Source: Sorghum bicolor
Lineage: Eukaryota > Streptophyta > Magnoliopsida > Poales > Poaceae
Length of the DNA stretch: 64,000 bases
Direction: 5' to 3'
NCBI RefSeq assembly: GCF_000003195.3
Contig: NC_012873.2
Coordinates: 21,850,347 to 21,914,346, forward strand
The notes beneath the pieces were generated by a model. It saw nothing but the letters and a program-made list of their open reading frames with translations, searched no databases and had not been told where the DNA came from. Position 1 is the stretch's first letter. Every line of letters begins with the position of its first letter. Made by a program: the position numbers and the translations under genes. This document shows, piece after piece, positions 12,262-23,194 of this stretch.

Positions 12262-13055
12262 TTGAATTAAATTCATCCAAACTTGAATTTTGCAAAATTC
12301 AAGCTTGGGGGAGTACTTTACATAAAAACATGATTTGCCATGTTGCTATGTTGGTTGTCCTTACCTTTGAGACATTCTGAATTTCTAAAATACTAATTAC
12401 ACTACTTCACCTCCACTTGAGTGGATCTCTATAAATGCTCTCATGCTACCTTTATTTGCTTTAGTATATGTCTTGGTTTGGAGTAGTTTCATTTATCTCT
12501 TAATTAAGCATGGTGCTTAGTTTAGGAATGATGATCTTACTTCCAAAGGATTTTTTAAATTAAGCATGGTGCTTAGGTTAAAATGCCCTCCTAAATCAAA
12601 TTAGACATGGTGTCTAGGTTGATTTTTTAGCCGATAGTATGCTATAGTAGATATGGGATATTTTGTTGGACTAACCCCTGCAGGAAAACTTTCAATATGA
12701 ACCTAGGAAGTCCTGAGATACAAACTCACATTGGAGATAAAGGAGACACATGAAGTTTAACAATTTGCACAAGAAGGACATAGCTCATTCGTCATAAAGA
12801 GATGATCCATGGAGGGTGCCATAAACACGATGCACAACCGCTAAGAAAGGAAAGCTTCCACAAGGTGATACTATACCATCACTCTTCAAGTAAGGTAACA
12901 CCTTAAGGTACTTAACTATCACTTTTATAAGCTTCTCTTTGGTTCTGGCATACACATGAATAAAAGAGACAAACATGTATGATTTGTAGCTCCAAATTAA
13001 CCAACCCAATTAATTCAACATGTTTGGTCCTTTAATCTTTGTTCTTAGTACTACC
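12262..13055 (+). mobile_element. Athila-like internal fragment, left arm of a fold-back
   Basis: It matches element E 36704-37484 in the same orientation, including the polypurine AAGCTTGGGGGAG, and matches 14540-15334 in the opposite orientation. It ends abruptly at agtactacc, where the sequence switches to the reverse strand of E near 39615. There is no coding frame of note. Confidence 0.75.
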
Positions 13056-15334
13056 TCATCATGCAACATTTTAAAGATTTTCAAAGATAAAATTCTCCAG
13101 AATTCTAGCATCTCTAGGAACAGATAAATAACAGCTCAACCATCCCATATCATATCCGTTAACGACTTAGACTTTAGATCAAGTACTCTTCCCACAAGTT
13201 CAGGTTTAGAGAAAATCTTAATTCATAACAATCATGCCTAAACTTGAGAGAGAATTCGATTTCAAGAACTAGTCATGGCAGAGCAACTATTTATTATTTC
13301 CATGTGAGAGCTTATCACGAGGGTTCATAGCAAACTTTATTTATTTATTTAGCAAACTAAGCAAAGTTATATATATAAGCACAAAATCTTTATTTGGGTT
13401 TTTATGATTATGTATCTTTTTATTATTTGGGTAAAGTATAAACGCGAGTAGAAACACTTAGCTGGATGAATGGGGGTGCTTTCCCCCAAGCTGGATTTTG
13501 ACGTAATTTCATCTGATGTAGCTAGCAGGTGGCGGAGGTGTATTTGAATGTCGGCAGCACCCTGACAGCAATTAGAATGTCCTCTGTCTGCTAGTCTTCT
13601 TTGATCCTTGAATTCTGTGGAGCTCAAATAGACAACAAAGCTTTGTGGAACTAGTTAAGTGTTAGCAAAAATATCTAGCCTTTATCATGTTGAGCCTCCT
13701 CAATAAATGTTACTCTCTTTGGTAGGATCATAAATTTATTTTTATATTTTTATTGTAAGATGAAAACATATTTATTTTATGCCACCACAGTCAATATATC
13801 TATGGGTTTTAAACCACAAGTCTACTTTCATGTGTCTTTAGATTTTATGATGTAGTGCAATGAGCAAATATTTTTTTTGTTTTCTTTTCTAATGCTAATG
13901 TGGAAAAGTAAATATGCTAATGCAAATGATGGAATAAAAAAGGAAAAGGAATGCAGAAAAGATAAATATGGATAAATACCGATTTTACCTTTCGGTAAGG
14001 ATCCAATGTTGTAAGTCTTTCTGGACAAGACTTCTCACCGTGTTCATTTTTCAGGTGCGTCATTTGATTCATGTATGGACCTTGACGTCTACACCTCTTA
14101 ATACGGTGTCACCCATGTTCTTCGTTTTCCTAGCAATTTGAAGTGCGGCGTTGGCAGTATCTTGCTCAGTGTGTTTGTGCTCGTAGATCCAGGTCCTTCA
14201 CTTGGTGGAATCTGGGAGTTGTAAAACTCCACCATGTTTTGTTCCAAGTGTACCTGCTCATAGAGACAAGGCAGAGATCAAGTGCATGGGTCCTATTGGT
14301 GGAAAACACCAACAGAACCAAAAGTATATTTATTCTTCTCTATCCTTAAGCATAGGGAGCATGTCAAAGTTGATGGATGATAAGTTCATGAGTGTAGCAT
14401 TTAAAACATTTGTCAAATCCGATCGCTCAACCTTATGGAAAGATAATCTATCTATGTATATGTCTTTTTTCTTTATATCTTCCCAAAGATTGAATGTGCA
14501 ACATTTTAGCTCATATGATTAGGAGTGTAGGATCATGGAGGTAGTACTAGGAACAAAGATTAAAGGACTAAACATGCTGAATCAGTTGGGTTGGTTAACT
14601 TGGAGTTATAAATCATACATGTTTGTCTCTTTATTTATTTGAACGCTAGAACCAAGGAGAAGCTTATAAAAGTGATAGTCACATATGTTAAGATGTTACC
14701 TTAATTGAAGAGTGATGGTACCATCTTACCTTGTGGAACTTTCCCATTCGTAGTGGTTGTGTATCTTGTTTATGTACTTTGTCTCCTTCCATGGATGATC
14801 TCTCTATGATGAATGAGCTATGTCCTTCGTGTGCAAACTGTTAAACTTCATGTGTCTCTCTCTTCATCTGTGATGTGAGTTTATCTCAGGACTTCCCAAG
14901 TTGATATTGAAAGTTTTTCTATAGGGGTTAGTCCGACAAAATATCCAATATCTACTATAGCATACTATCGGCTCAAAAATCAACCTAGACACCATGTCTA
15001 ATTTGATTTAGGAGGGCATTTTAACCTAAGCACCATGCTTAATTTAAAATCCATTGGAAGTAAGATCATCATTCCTAAACTAAGCACCATGCTTATTTAA
15101 GTGATAAATGAAACTACTCCAAACCTAGACATATACTAAAGCAAATAAAGGTAGCATGAGAGCATTTATAGAGATCTACTCAAGTGGAGATGAAGTAGTG
15201 TGATTAGTATTTAACAAATTGAGCATGTCTCAAAGGTAGGGACAACCAACATAGCAACATGACAAATGATGTTTTTATGTAAATTACTCCCCCAAGCTTG
15301 AATTTTGCAAAATTCAAGTTTGGATTTAATTCAA
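12262..15334. repeat. Fold-back: two ~795-bp inverted arms around a 1.48-kb spacer
   Basis: The left arm is 12262-13055 and the right arm 14540-15334. Landmarks pair in reverse order, for example caagcttgggggagtac against its complement near 15290, and ggtcctttaatctttg against its complement near 14555. The arms are similar but not identical. A transcript through the region could form a long hairpin. Confidence 0.72.
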
Positions 15335-15507
15335 TGTTGTATGATGATTGGTTGGACATACCTTGTGCTTGTCATTCATTCGATCTTCTTGCTCCAATCC
15401 TAGAAAGGTTAGTGACAAGAATACCCGAAGGAATTTTTTTACAATTATCCTTATATGCTCAATACGCAAGGTAATGTTGTAAATAATTAAAAGCTCATGT
15501 TATGATC

Positions 15508-16561
15508 TGTCGAGGATATCAGTAAGGGGTATCCTAACTGATGTGCATATCGAGAGCATCCGTACGAAAGTCGAGGCCTCCAACTCGACGCCCAGTTGTA
15601 CGCACGGTCCTCGACGGCCGTGGCCACGAACACGGCAAGAGCTTCCTGCGAATCGACTAGGGCTCGAGCGCTGGCTACCGTCGAATACGAAAACAGGCTC
15701 GTGCGAAGCGGGAGGCCTCGAGCGCAAGGATGCCGCCCGCCGCCTGACGCGGGCACGGGAGTCAGGGCATTTAATGCGCCTGCTGCGTTCTCACCTAACC
15801 CGTCCGTCATGGGAAGCGTGACAGGGGACAAGCACCTGTCTTGTCGTTCTTTTTGCAGCCTTCCCCACCAAACAAGCCAGAACATGGTAGGGTGTAGGGT
15901 GTGGGTCGGAACGTTAGGTCAAGACCCCCCTCGAGACACCCAAAGTTAGCGCTCTGGCCAATAAGGCGTTACATGGTGCCCGACCCTCGAGTAGGCACGC
16001 TTCCTTCCTGAGGAAGGATCGAGCGACGAATGACAGGACTTCAACCACTCCGACGTAGCTGCTACCATGACGTACAAGCATGCAACAGATAGGCCAGTCT
16101 GGCATGGCGCACAGGCGTAGGATTCAGGGGCATGCGTAATCATCATCAAGGTACCAAGACAAGACGGGTCGAGGCCACGCCGGTACGGAGGCCTCGAGTA
16201 GGTCAGCGCGCCACATCCCTATCGACCCCTACTCTGACGCCTATATATGTACCCTAGGCCTCTCCTTGGAACTATAAAAGGGGAGGTCCGGGAGCAGATA
16301 CGAGAAAAAAAAGACAAGTCATACGTAGTAGAGCAACCTCACTCCACCTCAGTTCATACCACGCTTGTATTCACCCCTGTACAAGCACTTAGGTGCAAAA
16401 TAATACAAACACTCCCCCCCCGCTAGACGTAGGGCCTTCTCTTGCCCGAACCAGGAGAACCAGGATAAATCTTTATGTCTTTTTGCATCACCATCTAGAA
16501 AAGGGAGCACGCATACAAGTTTTACTCGTTGGTGTGACCCCCCGAGGGGAAAACACCGACA
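15508..16561 (+). mobile_element. Solo LTR J (1054 bp) with TSD TGATC
   Basis: The ends are TGTCGAGG and ACCGACA, flanked by TGATC at 15503-15507 and 16562-16566. Removing it restores continuity with E near 36530. A TATA-like box (aactataaaagggg) lies near 16270 and the 3' part resembles Gypsy LTR tails (cttgcccgaaccagg). No internal region or second LTR is present, so it is a product of LTR-LTR recombination. It has about 11 TCGAG/CTCGA sites where about 2 would be expected. Confidence 0.88.
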
Positions 16562-16987
16562 TGATCTGATCAGTGCTTATTTAGGACACTAAGCTTGTCC
16601 TTGGGAAACCATCAGTTTATGTTGGCAAAGTGGTTTCCCCTCCAATGCCAACCTTTGTATATTAAGATTAGCTCAATGAGATCTGCAATATTTATTATAG
16701 ACATATGCATCGACAACCGACCTTTTAAAGTTTTTGTAAATAGAAAGGAAGAGGGAGTTGGAGATCTCAAATGTGGTGATGTTGGAGAGACCAATAGATT
16801 GGGAAGATGTTGCATATGAGCATGGAGTAAACAAAGTGGCTATGAAATAAATTACATGCTCATTAATGTTATCTTCGTCTCCAATCTAAATGTTCGGAGT
16901 TTCTCCTGGATTGGTCTCACCTATGTCCTCTTCTGTAGTTGGATGAATCTCATCTTCAAAGGGAGTCAAGAACTCACCATTTGAAAT

Positions 16988-18238
16988 TCAGCCAAAGTCA
17001 AAATCCATTAAGGCTTCTTCTTTATCCATCCATTCTACACATTCTAGCCATTTAGAACTTGTGACCAGGACAAGGGAGGTGTGAGAATCTTCTCTATGGC
17101 TTAGCTCTCCTTCTATGGCATTACTTGACATGCCATCCTTATGGTCTTCATGACTCCTATGGTTTGGTCGTTTTGATGGATTGCTAGGATCATCATGAGA
17201 CTTAAAAGGAGAGGGATAAGAGGGATCCCTAACGTCAAGGATGGATTTAGAATTTGTGAACATGGAAGGGGAGCAGATAGAATTTTCTATATGGTTTAGC
17301 TCTCCTTCACTTGATATGTCATCCTCAACTTCTTCATAATAGAAACCAGGACATTCTCTAAGAGAAACAATATTGCAAAGATTTGAATTATCCCTGCTTG
17401 AAGTTCTCTTATGGAACCAGAAGTCTAAACCATCAGTATCTGAAAGATTTAAGGTCGGAATTCCTTCCTCCCTTGGAGAATTTTGGGGTATTGATGGTTT
17501 AGGATCTATAGCTAGAGTTTGGAATGGAAGTGGTTGTGATATGGCTATTGAAACTTCTTCTTCTTGTCTAGGAACTGGTTCTTTCTCTTTCTTAGGGATA
17601 TAAATGCTAGGAAACTTTCCACTCAATGAATCAATTAAATCCTTAGCTTCACTAGCAGGTAGGTGATAGAAGGATCCTCCAAAGGCTCTATTCGCGATTT
17701 GCTTATTTTCCCTACTAAGGCCCTCAAAAAAGTGAATTAGGAGAACTTCTTCTGGAATAGAAAGCTTTGGGCTAGTGACAGTAAGGTTAATAAAATGGTC
17801 CCATGATTTGCCAAGAGATTCTTCTTCGAGTTGTCTAAAAGAAATAATCTCACGTGGAAGTTCCGCCACTTTGGAGATTGGAAAATATTTTAAAAGAAAA
17901 CTATTATATAACTTCTTCCAATCTCCATGAACACTCTCTACTTTGAGTTTGTACCAATGTCTAGCTTCTCCCCTTAAAGACAACGGAAAGAGCTTCCATT
18001 TAAGGGTCTCATTGGACATGCCTTCTATGCGAAGGAGGTCACAGACTCAATAAAACTCTCTTAGGTGTGTGTATGGGTTTTCCTCACCTTCTCCTGAGAA
18101 AGGTTGTTTTTGGACAAATTCTATGTATTCGGGGTCTATCTCAAAACTAGATGCTATGATAGGCTTTGAAGATTTTGGTGGTTCGAGATGTGTGCCCGTA
18201 GGTCTATGGAATTCATAGATAGACATGTTTGAATTCAT
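16988..18238 (-). pseudogene. Athila-like Gag of element F, one in-frame stop
   Basis: A 417-codon frame starts at MNSNMSIYEF and is interrupted once by TGA near 18044-18046; the two halves are in the same frame. The middle holds the typical retrotransposon Gag core: WKLFPLSLRGEARHW, then FLLKYFPISK and FRQLEEESLGKSWDHF. The C-terminal part is low-complexity and rich in S, E and P, with no zinc knuckle seen. It lies about 135 bp downstream of the PBS. It would form the particle if restored, but no pol follows, so F would depend on a partner element. RNase or protease functions are absent. Confidence 0.8.
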
Positions 18239-18373
18239 GATAGACCAGAGATCAAGGATTAGATAAGAGGAAAGAATAGCACAGATAAGGCAAAGGATAA
18301 AAGGAAAAATATATTTTTTCTTATTTTTTTAGAAAATGATTAAGCTAGTTCGTAGTCAAGTCAGCAACCGTCT

Positions 18374-18390
18374 CCTTGGCAACGGCGCCA
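18374..18390 (-). other. Primer binding site of element F
   Basis: The minus strand reads TGGCGCCGTTGCCAAGG a few bases after the LTR end (GTCAACA). This is the TGGCGCCGTTGCC type common in Athila-like elements. The matching site in E is at 35392-35409. Confidence 0.82.
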
Positions 18391-18398
18391 AAAATGCT

Positions 18399-19723
18399 TG
18401 TTGACACTTGCTAACACCACTTGAATACTAGGTTGTCATCCCCAGCATGGCACTACAGTGTACTATGGTATTTATACGCACACAGATAATCCGCAAGCGC
18501 ACGGATACCGTTGTAGCTTGTACCCGATTAAAGGTTTTATCGTATCCACAGGGAAACGGGAGAACCAACTACGCTCTAACTTAACCAAGATAGATAAGTG
18601 GGTGTAAATAGGAAAGATTGTAGAATTGAATAAGAACAATATTAAAGGTAAGATAACAATGGGAATAGAGAGTAGAGCAATCTAGTATATGGGCGATGGT
18701 AGCAGAATAGAGAGGATAACTATGGTTTCTCTACTTCAAAGGGGTATGTCTATGTCTGGGACGAACCATGTGATAAGAATACACCACAAAGGATGCTTAT
18801 CCATAGACCGATAAACCCTACCAGTCCTGCTAACGGGAGTTGGACTACAGAGGACCAACATAGCTGTCACTTACGCGGCCTACCACACGATCCAGCTAGA
18901 CAGGGGATATCCACAAGTAATCTAGGTCTAAGCACCACACTTACACCTATACTACAACTCTAACCTATAGGGTCCTATAGATTAGAAGTACTCAAAAGAG
19001 TTGTGAACCATAACACACATGATTAGTAATTGCATAATGAATTAGAAGTAGATTACTAGAGTCATCCCATGAGCAAGCTTGATTAGAGCTTGATCATGAC
19101 GAAGTACAACCGGAGGAAGAACCGACAGGCCGGCCTCTCCTCTAATCCTCCTTTGCTCTCCATCTTGCTACTATCTGGATCTACTCTAGTTTAGAGATGA
19201 GAGGAGAGCTCTCATCTCCGAACCCTAGCTTTTGCTCTGTCCATGAATAATGAATAATGATCAAGGGGTGCCTCCTCCAGGGTCTAGGGGGTCTGGTTAT
19301 ATAGTCCCCTCAAGTGAACCTGGGCCGTCGGATCAAACCGACATTGATTGAATGGTTATTCTTGATCCTTTAGGTCGGTGGAGCATAATCCGCGAGATTG
19401 GGCGTGATTGGCCGAAATAGGTGGGCGAGCGCCCTAAGGACTTGGGCGGGCGCCCTGTCCCTGAGCCCTCTCGGCTTCCGCTTTGTTTCCATGGCTTCTG
19501 GAGTCTTCTAGATGATAGAAAATTGCGCGGCACGTTTATATCTCTATGTAAACCCGACATGTGGGCCTTTCCTTCATATTTCCTGATAACCCCCTGCAGA
19601 AATAGACAAACACCAAAACTCGTGGAATTCTGTCAGATAAAACCAAGTCTGGGTGTTGGTTGCATTTGGATCCTTTTCTTTGTTTATTTGCTGATTATAT
19701 TTGGTACTTAAGGACCGTCAATA
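18399..19723 (-). repeat. 5' LTR of element F (1325 bp)
   Basis: Bounded by tgttgacac at the left and accgtcaata (mutated from caaca) at the right. It matches solo LTR I at 45487-46806 along its length. A TATA-like ttatatagtcc lies near 19298 (minus-strand promoter), with a GC-rich box, gggcgggcgccct, near 19443 about 140 bp upstream of it. Confidence 0.88.
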
Positions 19724-19864
19724 CTTGCTGTGTATAGATGTTTTTGAGGATGCGACATTCTTCCATCGTGTGGTTAGACTTGGGATGAAGTCGGCACGGT
19801 CCTTTCAAGGTCTTATTGTAGTCTTCCTGATAGTCTCATCTTCCGTTGGAGCGCTTGACTGTGT

Positions 19865-21973
19865 TCACCTCGTGGTTGTTGTCACGAGGCCACTTGCCTC
19901 TGAAGTCATCGCGGTTGTCGTGACGCCTATCCCAACCTTCTCGGGGGTCGCGGTTGTCGCCTCGCCAAGGATTGTGGTTATCGAAACGTCCACTACTGTC
20001 GTCCCAATGGGAGGCTGCTCGACTCCTCGGACGTCTTCTCTAATGAGCTTTTCTAAGTCGTCGGCGTAAGCGTAGTTTTTGGCTGTGGCGAGGAGTTCAG
20101 CGACCGTGGTCGGCCTCTTGCGTAGCAGCTTGCTCCGCAGGGCCTCGTGGAAGTGGAGACCTTTGATGAAGGCTGAAATAGCCTCGTCATGGGAGATCTT
20201 TGGGATCTTGAGGCGCATATCCGAGAAACGTCAGATGTAGTCACGCAAGGGTTCATTCTTTCGGTCCCTTATCCTCTCAAGATCATATTTATTTCCCGGC
20301 TGCTCGCAGGTAGCGATGAAGTTGTCGATGAACGCCTGCCGGAGTTCCTCCCATGAGTCAAACGAGTCTTTGGGTAAGCCGAGAAGCCATTGATGACCAG
20401 CTTGGTCGAGGATGACTGGGAAGTAGTTTGCCATGACATGCTCGTCCCCTGTTGCCGACCAAACCGCGATCTCATAGAGGGTGATCCAGTCCTCGAGGTT
20501 TTCCTTGCCGTCGTATTTTTTAAGTTTCTGGAGCTTAAAATTGCATGGCCAAACTACTTGTTAGAGATGTGAGGAGAACTGTTTTAGGCCATGGGGGCCA
20601 TGAGCTGCATCGTACTCGATGCGGCACACGTTTTCGTGTGCCGCTCTGTCATTGATGCGTCTGTTGATACGCTCGCGGGCATCCTTGTGAGAGAGGTTTT
20701 GCCGCAGATTGTGGTTTTGTCCCTGGTCCACCTCGTGGTCGTGTCCGTGTCTCTGCTCACGGCCTTGTTCGGTGTCCTAACCATGACTGTTACGTTGAGC
20801 TTCCTTCCTGCGACCGTTGATGGGCGAACGGCTGCGGCGATGCCCGCCGGGTCATGGTGAGGCCCGATTGCGATGAGTCTGGTCGAAGGTGACCTCTATG
20901 TAGGAGAGGGCTTGCACCCTTCTAAGGAGATCTGCAGTCTGTCCCATTGCAGCAATTAAGTGCGCCCGTATGTTAGTCCGGACACCCTGATACTCTGGAG
21001 TGTCTGGGGTCGGTCGAGGTTTGCCATGGCGACAGCTACATTAGCGCTTGGTGTCTTGAATACTTGCTGGTTTCCAACCATATCGAAAGTGTCATCGAGG
21101 TTATTTGGGATCAGCTAGCGTTGCTCCTCATCTGCTCATCGCTGACCCCGATCAGCGTTGTGCTGCTCGCGCTGCTGCCTTTGCTCATCGGTTTCTCCAT
21201 CGATGACTGGTTCGTCGTTGCTGACGTTGAAGACCAGATCACCTCATCGGGGTGGAAAAACCGAAAGCGGGAAAAACCCAGGGGCGTGAGATCCAAGTTA
21301 TAATCGTCGTCCTCGGGGCGTAAAATCTCGGTAGGGATAGAGCCTGTGCTTGAGTTTGTGCTAGTGGTCTTGTCCTCCGGCAAAGTGCGGATAGAGACCA
21401 CATTGATGAAGTAGCGAGCTGGTCGCTCGGGTTGTTGTGATGACAAGCCTATCTTCCTGAAAAGAGACCGAGTATGTCATGAGACCTGATCGGCCATGTT
21501 ACTCAGCCCATGAGGAAGACTCCTATTTGGGGAAGTCGTCTTGAAGTTGATAGTTCTTCCTTCGAGAGTTGCTGTTACCGTCAAGGACGTCCCCAGCCGT
21601 TCGTGCGTGGTGGCATGAGTTGGTCGATGGGAGTCAAAAACATTTGGTGCCAGTACTCGATCGGCCTGGCACGAGATCGAATCCACCAGATTGGAGGCTT
21701 CAAGGGGCCAATGGTTGGTGCAATCGATGGCTTCCAGTAGATCGGAATTACCGACTTGGTTTCCCTTGTAGCGAGGAAGCGGAGGTCGGGTTGTCGGAGT
21801 CGTAGTGGTCGTAGCCGGCGTGATTGGGACCACTGTCTCCACCATTTCAAATCGGATCTGACTTTTTCCAAGGTCGTGGTCGTAAGGCCGTCAGCGTGAG
21901 TCATCCAAGTGATCTGTTCGACGGTGAACGTGAGGCCTTCAGCGACGGCAGCGGAAGCAGGGATGATGATCAT
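19865..21973 (-). pseudogene. Decayed Gag of element G
   Basis: Pieces in several frames read in order along the minus strand. The N-terminal piece begins at 21973 (MIIIPASAAVAEGLTF). A proline/serine-rich middle lies at 21111-21446. The Gag core at 20231-20434 carries NYFPVILDQAGHQWLLGLP and SWEELRQAFIDNF, and the C-terminal core at 19865-20218 carries FIKGLHFHEALRSKLL. At least four breaks separate the pieces, so no product is expected. The core pattern (WLLGLP, then SWEEL, then FxxNF) is typical of Tat-lineage grass elements. No protease or zinc knuckle is readable. Confidence 0.65.
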
Positions 21974-22038
21974 CTTGTTCGTCTAGAAAACTATGAGCAC
22001 ACCCCCTACCTGGCGCGGCACTATCGACCAAAGCTAGT

Positions 22039-22457
22039 TGGCAGTCTACCTTGGGGTATACCCATGGTAGTAGTTTATCGGCAGACAGGTGCGCAAGCTA
22101 CGAACTTGATGGTGACGCAAGACACAGACAAGGATTTTATCTAGGTTCATCCTACGTCTGATTGTATTGTTGTGTGTTGAATTGTGTTGAGTTCAGTTGT
22201 CTAAAGGGGGTCCCTTGCCTCTCTTTATATAGTCTAGAGGGCAGGGTTACAGATCTAGAATCCTAGTTGGTTACAATTGCCATAGATAATGTGATATCAA
22301 TTCCTATTCTAACCGACCAGAAACCTGCTTCATCTCCACGTCTTGTTTCGTTGCGTGAAACTCTGAGCAGCTGGATCAAGCCTTGAACTGTCTCGTGACG
22401 GGCCAAATCTCCTGGCCCAAGTCTAGCCATAAGGGTATAGGTGTTTATACCCCCACA
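22039..22457 (-). repeat. Probable 5' LTR of element G (~419 bp)
   Basis: On the minus strand it would start TGTGGGGGTATAAACACC and end GACTGCCA. A TATA-like ctttatatag lies near 22220. There is no second copy in the window, so the boundaries are inferred from TG/CA ends and the PBS-like stretch beside them. Confidence 0.5.
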
Positions 22458-23150
22458 CAGTGCCTAGCCGGTAAGAAGATTGCCGATAGCCGATAATGCC
22501 GATGACCGGATGATGGGTGGAAGATGTTGCTAAGCTTGATGATATCCAATGATCATTGCCGATTGGTTGCTGATGTTGATGACTGCCGATGCCGATGAGG
22601 AAAGGTATGGGAGTTGGTGAGGATAATAGGGAGTATGCCGATGATGATGTAGGGAGTCGTGGGAGTTGCTAGGAAGGCAACGGTAATATGCCGATCACCA
22701 GGATAGATAGGTGGTTATTTTCCATATTTGTTAGAGTTTGTTTTGTGTAAGAGTCCTGTTTGGTTTAGAATTAAATCCTAGTCGTATACGGTTATAACTC
22801 TTTAGGATAGAGTATAAATATGGGCCTAGTAGCAATGTAAGAGGACAATCAATCAATATCATACACAAGTTTTTATATTTACTATTACATCTACTTTTTT
22901 GACAACTTCATCAAATGGCATATTTTCTTTTATTTATGAGTTCATAAGGATTCCTCGAGCAATACTCGATGAATTCTCGAGTTCCACGTGAGTACCTCTT
23001 GGCGGTGACATCCGGGCGCATCGCTGTTGTCGAGACCAAAGTATTCAAGTTATCACCTTTGTCGATTGCTAGGTCAAATCGGCTGGCACGCCTCAATGTT
23101 TGAATCGGGTATTAGCCCTTTGTGTTTGTAGATTCGTTTTTGCATCAATA
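22458..23150 (+). repeat. 5' LTR of element D (start uncertain)
   Basis: The part from about 22760 aligns with the C LTRs: acggttataactc, gagtataaatatggg, then ttccacgtgagtacctctt and gacatccgggcgcatcgctg. A TATA-like box (gtataaatat) lies near 22811. The 3' end is gcatcaata, where C has gcatccaca. The first ~300 bp differ from C and carry a dense GCCGAT cluster. The left edge abuts LTR G, so some of it may be lost. Confidence 0.75.
22480..22700. repeat. GCCGAT cluster in the D LTR
   Basis: Nine GCCGAT-core sites lie in about 220 bp, for example gccgatagccgataatgccgat and ctgccgatgccgatgagg. Random expectation for ATCGGC/GCCGAT is one per ~2 kb. It is the densest instance of a motif enriched throughout C and D. 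Confidence 0.8.
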
Positions 23151-23154
23151 TCTT

Positions 23155-23173
23155 TTGGCACACCCAGTGGGAC
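23155..23173 (+). other. Primer binding site of element D
   Basis: TTGGCACACCCAGTGGGAC begins four bases after the LTR end. The equivalent in C, with GCC in place of ACC, is at 44735-44755. I do not assign the primer tRNA. Confidence 0.7.
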
Positions 23174-23194
23174 AAATCTATCAACAAAACCAAC

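Larger units (their letters stand above)
13056..19723 (-). mobile_element. Athila-like non-autonomous element F (3' end rearranged)
   Basis: On the minus strand this has a 5' LTR (18399-19723), a PBS, a gag frame, then non-coding sequence collinear with element E 36424-39620. The 3' LTR and the expected left end are absent; the element stops at 13056, joined head to head with the inverted arm. The protease remnant seen in E is deleted around 13980. Solo LTR J interrupts it at 15508-16561. No RT or integrase is found. Confidence 0.78.
19724..22457 (-). mobile_element. Remnant of Gypsy element G: gag and 5' LTR
   Basis: Minus-strand order is LTR (about 22039-22457), a PBS-like GCGCGCCAGGTAGG-type stretch near 22000, and a decayed gag. 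The element is cut at 19723 by F and its pol is not in the window. The gag and leader resemble the Tat/RIRE2 type of grass Gypsy elements. Confidence 0.65.

Noticed and set aside
12262..15334. MITE or DNA transposon with long terminal inverted repeats
   Set aside because: The arms are internal pieces of an Athila-like retrotransposon, with no flanking target duplication around the pair.
21064..22144. Plus-strand frames opposite element G
   Set aside because: They lie antisense to the decayed gag and end in the LTR; no recognisable protein.
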